Source of the DNA: Rhynchopus euleeides
Taxonomy: Eukaryota; Euglenozoa; Diplonemea; Diplonemida; Diplonemidae
Length of the DNA stretch: 64,000 bases
Assembly: GCA_963210315.1 (NCBI GenBank)
Contig: OY723315.1
Span: 62,001 to 126,000, forward strand
Reading direction: 5' to 3'
The translations under genes and the position numbers were made by a program. The notes under the pieces were generated by a model that was given only the letters and a program-made list of their open reading frames with translations, was not told the origin of the DNA and made no database searches. Of the stretch, positions 56,836 to 64,000 are shown in pieces (the stretch's first letter is position 1; every line of letters starts with the position of its first letter).

Positions 56836-56909
56836 ACAGTGAAAAAGATAGTTGGCAGCGCTTTGGGTGACAAACACAATCTTAGTAATCCTATCAAGAC
56901 GGAACCTTC

Positions 56910-57040
56910 ACTCCCCCCTTGCATTCACAGCTCGTGAGAGAGAGGGTCCGGTGTGCACAAAACACAAAACAATAAGAACGGAGGGTGGGGTAGGGGGTAG
57001 GGGGGGGGGGGTGGTGTCTTTGGCAAGAGAGAGTTGTTTT
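56910..57040 (+). repeat. Long direct repeat, left copy (about 131 bp)
   Basis: Starts ACTCCCCCCTTGCATTCACA and ends GCAAGAGAGAGTTGTTTT. It matches 59940-60062 almost exactly, apart from an insertion of about 11 bp (AAGAACGGAGG) and one G-run length difference. The two copies flank the block of retrotransposon remnants in the same orientation. Confidence 0.9.
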
Positions 57041-57409
57041 TTTGAACGATTTTGAACGATTTTTGGCCGTGCTCGTAGCATTCCCCGTTGAGGGGGTCGC
57101 TATTTCGTGTTCTCCTGGCCGCACGGAGGCATTGCCTTACGTCGCCTCTTCCTCTTTTCCTTTGGTGGTGTGTTGGTCTGGCACAGAGGGCGGGACCGTG
57201 CTGATATGCACAGTGACGACTCTCCCTTTTGTTTTGTGCCCGCCTCCACCGAGATTCGGCTGATGCCTCTCAGACTGGGGGCGGGCGGTCGCCGACGCTG
57301 ACGCGCCTGGCGGCCTGTGGAAAGTGACGTGGGGCTGGGATGGGGGGGGGGGGGGGGGGGTGCTGGGAGGTCGGGCCGAAGCCCTTGTTCTCTGATGATG
57401 TTATTTGGT
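57041..57409 (-). other. 3' region of the shorter retrotransposon remnant
   Basis: Read on the minus strand, this follows the stop of the fragment at 57410-57805 and ends at the direct repeat in two AAAATCGTTC units plus A-rich sequence, which looks like a short repeat tail. A run of about 18 G at 57344-57360 lies inside. Confidence 0.5.
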
Positions 57410-57805
57410 TCACGCGTTCAGGTAGTCCTTCTCGCCGTGCTCCGTTACCCCTGCCTCGGCCAGGTAGCGCAGCGCCTCCTTGCAGTTGTGCAACAGCAGG
57501 TTGTGCACGTTTGTGGCTGTGAGGTGGTGTCGGGCCGACGCTGTCGCGGGGCAGCCGAAGAAGAGGTGCTTCAGTGAGACCCCAGGCGGGGGGTGGCCCG
57601 GCGCATGCTTCAGGCAGGGTTGGCAAGGTGGTTGTGCCGTGCCCGGGATGTCATGGTCGTAGACCAGGCGGTGGTGGTCGGCCCGGAGTCGGCGGATGGT
57701 GGTTTCCCCTAAGCGGGTGAGTCCCTCCATGCGGAGGTCGGGGCGTTGCAGTCGCGTCTCCCCGATTCCCGAACGGTACGCGTACACGCTGTCCGTGCGG
57801 GGCAC
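57410..57805 (-). pseudogene. Non-LTR retrotransposon ORF remnant, C-terminus only
   Basis: The 131-codon frame is alignable by eye with the end of the neighbouring retrotransposon: LTRLGETTIRRLRADHHRLV, then a zinc-binding-like C..C...H...C stretch (QPCLKHAPG ... SLKHLFFGCPA), then a helical end ALRYLAEAGVTEHGE. The reverse transcriptase and RNase H parts are absent. It differs strongly in sequence from the neighbour, so it is a separate family or an old copy. Confidence 0.7.
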
Positions 57806-58171
57806 CGTTGCGTCGTTGTAGACTTTTTTTAACTTCGTTCCCGTCCCCCCACGTTGTGCGCTACGTCGTTGTAGCGTTGGCTCACTCGTGTGCTTCTTTC
57901 CGGGGTCGGGTCAGGGATAGTGCCCTGTGTGGTGCCGTTTTTTCCCGCAGAGCGGGTGGGTTGCCGTGCGTCGACACGGAGACACCTCCCCATTAAAAGC
58001 CAAAGTTTTTGTGTTGAGACGTCTTCACCTGATATGGCAAAGGTCCTGTTCGTTGGTTTCCCCCTGGTCTGTCGCGCCCATCAGGGTGCGTGGACAGGGC
58101 CCGTACTTTGTTTTCATTCGTGTTCTGTGATTTGTGACCAACCCGCCCCTTGCCCCGCCCGGTTGAGGTCC
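57806..58171 (-). other. Region between the two retrotransposon remnants
   Basis: About 0.37 kb, presumably the 3' untranslated part of the longer remnant on the minus strand. It ends near a T-rich stretch at 57824-57832. No independent gene. Confidence 0.45.
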
Positions 58172-59939
58172 CTACCCCTTCCCCCGTTTCGTCAGTAGCT
58201 CCGTCTCGGTCTCGTGGAGCAGGCCTGCGTCCATCAGGAAACGCAGGGTGGTCACGGGCCGGGTGAGGAGTAGGACATGGGGGGAGAGGTTGTCCAGGTG
58301 TTTTTCCCGTAGGTCCTTAAGCTTCGGGCAGGTTCGCAGTAGGTGCTTCAGCGTCGTTTTCTGCACTGTGCATCCGTGCATGGGGCATTTCGGTGCCCTG
58401 TTTTTCGACATGTAGTCGAACAGGAGGTAGTGGCGGCGCGTCCGTAGCAGTCGCATCGTGCTGGCCCCGAGGCGGGTCAGCGCCGGTGTGTGTAGCGCGG
58501 GCCGGCGCGCTGTAGGCCCCGCCGATTTAGGTGGCCTCCAGGCGTACAGACTTTTCTCGCCGGGCCGGGGCGTCCGCTCCGCAGTCACCCTCCGCACTGC
58601 CGCCTTCGCCGCCAGCAGTGTGATGGGCTCCGTCTGCAGCTGGTGGTTGTTCGTCCGCAGACCCGCCTGATAGTCTGCCAGTTCATTTCCCTCCACCCCG
58701 ACGTGGGCCGGCACGTACTGCAAGGTGACAGTCGTGCCTGAGCTGGTGAGTGTGGCCAGGCCGCGCCCGACGTCGACAAGCGTTTCCGCTTTGGCACGGT
58801 GTGGCCCTGCTTCTAGCGCGTGCAGGGCGGATTGGCTATCCGTGAGAATCACGACGCGGGCTACACCCCTTGCTGCGATCATCTGAGTCGCCTCCCGCAG
58901 TGCTACCAGTTCCGCCTGGTAAGAGACGCAGCTCTGGCCCGCCCCGACACTGCGCTTGTCGACGATGTCTGTTGTAGAAGGGTCCAGGAGGACAACACCC
59001 GCTCCTCCGACTCCCTCCTTTACCGACCCGTCCGTGTAGGCGTGCAGCTCCGCCTGGGGGAGTCCCGCCAGCATCACCTGCGCCATAGCGTACCTCTCCG
59101 CGTCGGTCTGGTCGGGGTCGCTCCGGCTCAGGCCAGGGATGGCGGGGTGTATCTGGATGTTCCCGAGCATCCCTTGCCACTCCCACGGTGCCACCGGGTA
59201 GTGGGATATGATTGTGGCAGGGCCCGGGCTGCGTGTGTAGATGGCGGTGCGTTTGACCACCGATTCAGCCAAACGAAGCCACGTGCTGCCGGCGGTGCGC
59301 GACGCTTTTTGGATCGCCGTTGACCCCGGGAACCCACCAACCCGTCGAATCCGCTCGTACGCCGTAGCCGCTTCAGTGTACATCTTCTCTTCGAGGGTCG
59401 GCAGGTGTGCCTCCCACAGCAGTTCCGCTGTGTCCGTGGTGAAGGCGCAGCCCGTGATGAGCCGCGCAGCCCGGCGGTGGATCGTCTCCAGCTCGCCGAA
59501 GGCCTTGTTGGTGAGTGCGATCCCCCATACGCATATGGCATAGGTTACCGCGGGGAGCACGTATGTTAGGTACACCTGCCGCAGTGTGTGCGCGTCGCAG
59601 CCCCAGTCTCGTCCTGCCAGCATGTGTAGGAGTGCTAGGCGGCGTCGGTAAGTGATCTTGACTTGCTCGAGGTGCACGGTCATGCTGCAGGTCTCGTCGA
59701 TGAGGACCCCCAGGTACTTCGTTCTGTCACCCCGCTTGACCAGACTCCCATCTGAGTAGGTGAGGGGGAGGTCGGTTTTCCGTATGCCCTCCGCATCTCG
59801 CCGTGACACGAAAGGGAGGAAGGAGGTTTTGTCGCGGGACAGGCGGAAACCAAGTCGGGGGAGGCATTCCTCGAGGAGGCCGAGTGCCGTTTCGGTCTTC
59901 GCTGTTGTGTCATCGATATCGTTGGAGCGGCCACCGAGA
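58172..59939 (-). mobile_element. 5'-truncated non-LTR retrotransposon (RT end, RNase H, Zn motif)
   Basis: One frame of about 590 codons on the minus strand, open from the junction at 59939 to a stop at 58172. It begins inside the reverse transcriptase: the first recognisable part, ALGLLEECLPRLGFRLSRDK then TSFLPF, is the region just after the catalytic box, so the catalytic residues are missing or at the very edge (SNDIDD). The thumb region follows. A typical RNase H domain comes next: TDGSVKEGVGGAG, ELVALREATQM, ILTDSQSALHAL and HVGVEGNELADYQ supply the usual D, E, D and D. A CCHC-like motif (CPMHGC ... HLLRTC) closes the protein. This order fits RNase H-bearing LINE clades. 5' truncation is normal for such elements. 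The flanking direct repeat begins exactly where homology ends. Confidence 0.88.
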
Positions 59940-60062
59940 ACTCCCCCCTTGCATTCACAGCTCGTGAGAGAGAGGGTCCGGTGTGCACAAAACACAAAAC
60001 AATGTGGGGTAGGGGGTAGGGGGGGGGGGGGGTGGTGTCTTTGGCAAGAGAGAGTTGTTTTA
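59940..60062 (+). repeat. Long direct repeat, right copy (about 123 bp)
   Basis: Partner of 56910-57040. It starts at the truncated 5' edge of the retrotransposon and ends GAGAGAGTTGTTTT, after which the two sites differ (AAGTTTTGC here, TTTGAACG there). Confidence 0.9.
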
Positions 60063-63000
60063 AGTTTTGCTTTTGATCAAGAGAAGGCTCAACAATCAAA
60101 ACTTCCCGAGAGGACCCGGTGTTCACACATGAGGGGGTGGGGGGTGGGGTGGGGCTTGACACAGGAGGCATGGAGGGCCGCAAAAAGGGCCCTCCATGGC
60201 ACCACTAATCTGAGCGAGCAGTCTGGGTAGAACGGGGGCAGATGCACACTCGTTGGCCCTGATGCTCAAAGAGAAACTCAGGCTGATCCTTGCCCTGCCG
60301 GGTGGGGGGATGTCGTATTGGGAAGGCCGAAAGGTACACCGAGACAGCGGGTCGAGTCCCACTTAAATGCCGTCTGCTTTGGCAGGCGCTTGCGTTGACT
60401 GGAGCTTCAGTCAGTTCAGGGGAACCCAGAGAGGCAGGTCAGGCGGCACGCTGCTGAGAGGGATTGGAGAGAGAGAGAGATATGCGGCGAGTATTCTCGT
60501 ATCGGGGGCATTGAAGGGGCACTTTGAAGCGTACGTGGGAGAGAGAGAGAGAAAGGGGGTGGGGGGGTTGGGGAAGGGGGAAGGAGGGGGGAAGAAGCAG
60601 AAACAAGAAGGAAAAAAGGCACCCACACCAACACTGTCGAATAAGAAACATGTTGGGGGGGAGTGGGGCGGGGGGACGGGGGTGGTGTGGTGTGAGGACA
60701 CACCGCCACCACCACCCGTCCCGTACTGGGGTGCCGTGAGGCTGTGATACTTCTGCCCCACAAAACCCAGACGCCATCCCCCCCCAAGCACCTGCATGTT
60801 GTTCAAAAAGCCTTGAACGATTTGAACTATTGTTGTTCTGCTGTTCGAGGCCCCCTTGTGAGAGAGGGCAGCTGTTTCATGTTCTTCTCTTACAGCCCCC
60901 CGGTGAGAGGGGCGGGGTTGTAAGCGGCCCACAGAGGGGCCGGGTAGTCTCGAGTTCTTCAGGCACGCACGGCGGCCCTTTTTCTTACTTTCCTGCGCTC
61001 GCATATGTTTAAAAGATTCAAAAGGATATCGCTCCTAAAGTAAAAAATAAAAGAACACCACCGCGACAGACACACAGCCCCTCTCCTCACGCCCCCCCCC
61101 CCCTCCCCCGAAACGCAACCGTTTTCCGGCACCGTCTCGGAGACCCCCCCCCCCTATTTTTTTTGCTATTGATGTCCACAACCCCGGCGCGCGGGACGAC
61201 TGCATCGCGCAGCAGTTCCCTCGTGTCGGACATGTCGGAGCAGCATGGGGGTGACGACACTGTGCTGCCCGTGTCTCGACATCTTTTTGTCAATGATCCA
61301 TGCACAGGATCGGCATCTCTCTACACGCTACCGCAAGCCGGGGGTCTCCACAGGAGAAGAGTCATAATGGCCTGAACGAACACTGCGCGGGCCATGTAAT
61401 GCTGTCTCGTTTCGAACCTCCTGTTCGACGTCCTCGTGGGGTGGGGTGGGGTAGGTTTGGATGAGGCAGCGGAGGGGGGGGGTCGGTTGGTCAAGAAAAT
61501 GGGCTGGCGATGGGTGGGGGTTGGGGGGTGGGAAAGGCGTAAAAAATAAAATGAAATGAACATCACGAAGACCACCTTTCCGTCATGCAGCAGCAAGAAA
61601 AAATATCACTGGGAGGGGGGGGGGGGGGTGACGGACCCATCTCTTTTTCTTCGTTCCGGATAAGTAAATCCCTGTTCCTTGGTGGGGTGGGGGTGGATGG
61701 GGGGGGGGGTACATAGTGTTTTCTTTGGGGGGGGGGGGGATAATTCTGAATCGTTCTTGAAATGATTTTTGATGATGCAATAATCGAATTGTCGCACGAG
61801 AGAGAGGAAGAATGAGAGACAGAGAGAAGGGGGGCGGGGGAGAAAGGGGGAGAGGGGGTGCCGGGGGGAGAAGGGACGGGGGAGGGGGGTAGTGAAATCG
61901 AAATTGAAGGGAGCACAAGAATGATCACCCTTCACTCGTTGTTAGGGACGGGGGGTGGTTTGGCGAGGGCAAAACGGCTGCTATCCTGTGAAACCTGTGA
62001 ATGGCCAGCAGGGCTCACACCATTTTTGAACTTTTTTTGGCTTGGGGTGACGAGTGTGGGGGGGGGGGGGGGGGGGGTGGGGGGGTAGGGGGGTGCCTGC
62101 TCCGCGCGTCCTCCTTGCATCCGCACGGGTCGGGGGACTGGAGCATCTCTTTGAGCATCCGTCAGATGGATCACCGGGTGGGGGAGAGATCCGGTGTTGA
62201 GGCACTCTCTTTGAACAATTTTTCGAATGACATTTTTTGACCGTGTTCACAGCGTCCCTCTTTTCTGAACGATTTGATTTTTTTTCAACTTCTCTCCTAC
62301 TGCCAACCCACGACCAAGCCTCCTCGTGACTGGGGATGGGATGCGATGGACAGCAATAATCGCAGCCTCGTCACAAGCGGGTTGGGTGTGCTTTGGGAAG
62401 GCTGGGGGCTCACAAAGCAAACCAGAAGTCTGAAGAACAGAGTAATGCCGTACAGCCCTCTCCCCTCATATGCCGAAGGTAGTGGTGCATCGGAGCATGC
62501 ACTGTACAATACATGCCTGTGGAGCGGGATGATGAAGCGTGTGCTGCAGCAGCAGAGGTGGCACTAATTCCAGAAAGGCTATGCAATGGGAGGGAAAGGG
62601 GGGGCCCGTTCACTCTGCCAAAACAGCGTCAGTTTTGACACCCGGATACGCGCCCACCCGCCCCTTTCCCTGGGATCCGCAGTGGCGGAATCCCTGCAAT
62701 GCAAAGATCGACCCCGGCCACCCCTTGGTCCGGGGATTAGCGACACCCTTTGGTGCAGTTGGAGGATGTTGGTGGTGCGACAATTGTTCGCGGTGATTCT
62801 GTTTGGCATCAATCAGTTGGCACGGGCAGGGGCACCGCAGAATGGATCCTTTTTTTAAGGACGCCGGAGCGGCGTCTCGCCAGCGATCTGCAGTTTCAAG
62901 CTGGTTCACTAGTGCCACCGCATGTGCGTCAAAGAAGAGTGAGTGAAGTATGGAGATACACACTGAGAACGTGCAGTCCGCCCGCCTGTATCAAACTACT

Positions 63001-63228
63001 GTATCGACGATTAAAGACTGGTGTAGTGTGAGGGCACAGCCTCGCACCGTTGTGTGTGCCTTGATGTATGGTGTCGCGAGCGCACCTTCAGATGGATCTG
63101 TGGCGACAGGCGGGTCGGGAGAGAGAAAAAAACACGGCCATCGCTGGATCGTCTTCTGTTGCTTTTGAATGACCAAAAGGCGATGGGCAATGCAAAGGAC
63201 AACCGGCTCTGACTTAATTTTTTGCTGC
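60063..63228. other. Gene-free spacer, 3.2 kb
   Basis: Mixed spacer. 60169-60198 is a hairpin (CATGGAGGGCC / GGCCCTCCATG). Poly-G or G-rich stretches occur at 60540-60600, 61615-61628, 61700-61740 and 62058-62085. TTGAACGATTT-like words appear at about 60817, 62213 and 62263. 60820-61000 resembles the 57040-57130 region loosely and may be another retrotransposon 3' remnant. No supportable gene. Confidence 0.45.
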
Positions 63229-63337
63229 GGGGGCCCTCGCTACCAGTCACAGCTCGTCACAGCTCGTCAGTCAGTGAGGGGAAGTGGGCTGGAGCTCACT
63301 TTTTCTCACTCAGTCACATCTGGTAGCGAGGGCCCCC
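63229..63337. mobile_element. MITE, GGGGGCCCTCGCTACCA family (109 bp)
   Basis: The ends are inverted: GGGGGCCCTCGCTACCAG at 63229 and TGGTAGCGAGGGCCCCC ending at 63337. It is flanked by TGC at 63226-63228 and 63338-63340, a perfect 3-bp target duplication. An internal CACAGCTCGT word is tandemly repeated and a GGAGCTCACTTTTT segment follows. Length, duplication size and terminus (GGGGGYCYTCGCTAC) are shared with the family at 23545, 51131 and 56382. Confidence 0.88.
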
Positions 63338-63436
63338 TGCGTTTTTTTTGAAACTGAAAGCTGTTTTGCCAAACCGCAACAACAACAGCCTCTCTTAGTG
63401 CGCGGAAAACGCATCCCCCCTTTTCACGGATGACGT

Positions 63437-63543
63437 ACGAATCGTAATGGTGAAATACGAATCGTGCATATCGTATTTTATATCGCATTATATCGTATAC
63501 GATTACGATATAAAATACGATATTATGCGATATTACGAATCGT
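63437..63543. repeat. AT-rich palindromic element (107 bp)
   Basis: The two halves are imperfect reverse complements: ACGAATCGTAAT at the left and ATTACGAATCGT at the right, with TCGTATTTTATATCG opposite CGATATAAAATACGA around a centre near 63500. It is probably a foldback MITE; target duplication is not evident. Confidence 0.75.
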
Positions 63544-64000
63544 TTAGGATGATGCATGGCCACACGGGGTGGGCACCGGGGAAAAAGGCACCCAGCACAC
63601 CAACGAGGGGCGGCGAGACTACCACCACCACCCCAGATGAGTCACCCACTCCGAAGCCAAAGGCTCTCAAAGAGCAGCTGGCGAAGCAGAAAGCAGGGGC
63701 GCGAGTGAGCTACGTGACAGCGAAAACACGTCATGATAAGCTGCAAGGCGATGCCAAAGACGTGTACGCCGTCAAGGATGTCGCGTCTCTGCAAACCCGC
63801 AAACCCCAGTGTTCTCCCGATGGCGAGTTTGGGGGCGAAAGTCTCCATTTGTATTTTTTCCCCCGAAAACCCGACGGCGAGTTTCGGCATTTTTTTGGGG
63901 GTTGGGGCTGTCAGGCCCTGCGAAACTTGAGAAAGTCGCAAGAAATCACAAGACCAACACAAAAAGTCGCAAAAAATCACAAGAAATTGCGGAGAATGTT
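63544..64000. other. Right edge of the window
   Basis: No supportable gene. The last 90 bases are A-rich with AAAAATCACAAGAAAT-like words resembling 12890-13030. A frame on the minus strand (63642-63980) has no recognisable domain. Confidence 0.4.

Noticed and set aside
59940..59995. Start of the retrotransposon protein at 59995
   Set aside because: The codon is GTG and lies in the flanking direct repeat; the element is 5'-truncated.
1..64000. tRNA, rRNA or snRNA genes
   Set aside because: I looked for T-arm-like GGTTCGAATCC words and conserved rRNA blocks and found none that fold convincingly; a covariance-model scan would be needed to exclude them.

Overview
The window looks like nuclear DNA of a unicellular eukaryote (a protist, possibly an alga; I cannot name the lineage). 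The evidence is short spliceosomal introns (45-276 bp) with an extended donor GT(A/G)TG, GC-rich codon use, very large proteins with IQ, coiled-coil and ankyrin regions, a mitochondrial-type protein kinase, signal peptides, a truncated non-LTR retrotransposon and several small transposon families. I see no rRNA, tRNA or CRISPR.

Layout. 1-173 is unique sequence. 174-8415 is one uninterrupted satellite of about 255 alternating 32/33-bp units with nested higher-order periods. 8416-13284 holds repeats only, including a well-delimited non-autonomous hAT-like element (8494-9168) that carries two copies of a dispersed GC-hairpin repeat. 13285-52596 is the gene-bearing block: nine genes, every one on the minus strand, separated by G/C-homopolymer and GT-rich spacers. 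In order of coordinate they are a small protein with a C-terminal NGR/RPxN-like module; a C2 + KYGPEP-repeat + coiled-coil protein; a mitochondrial PDK/BCKDK-type kinase; a cysteine-rich type I membrane protein; an ankyrin/coiled-coil protein that may be IQANK1-like; a 3,171-residue CLU-TPR-IQ protein; a secreted two-domain mucin-like protein; a small secreted cysteine-rich protein; a coiled-coil protein with a beta-rich tail; and a GT8 glycosyltransferase (ten when the small 13.3-kb gene is counted). 52597-64000 has no host gene that I can support. It contains G-tract spacers, MITEs (one nested inside another), and a block of two 5'-truncated retrotransposon remnants flanked by direct repeats of about 125 bp.

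Gene models were made by joining minus-strand reading frames at matching splice sites. Sixteen introns were placed, each preserving frame, and most fall in phase 0. Several joins are independently supported: an intron splits the fourth KYGPEP repeat, and the kinase joins restore the expected family spacing.

Functionally the block is mixed. Three proteins look cytoskeletal or calmodulin-linked, three are secreted or cell-surface, one is a Golgi/ER glycosyltransferase and one is a mitochondrial metabolic kinase. I see no evidence that they form one pathway. The most unusual observations are the CLU-TPR-IQ fusion protein, the long direct repeats around the retrotransposon remnants, and two related MITE families with 3-bp target duplications.
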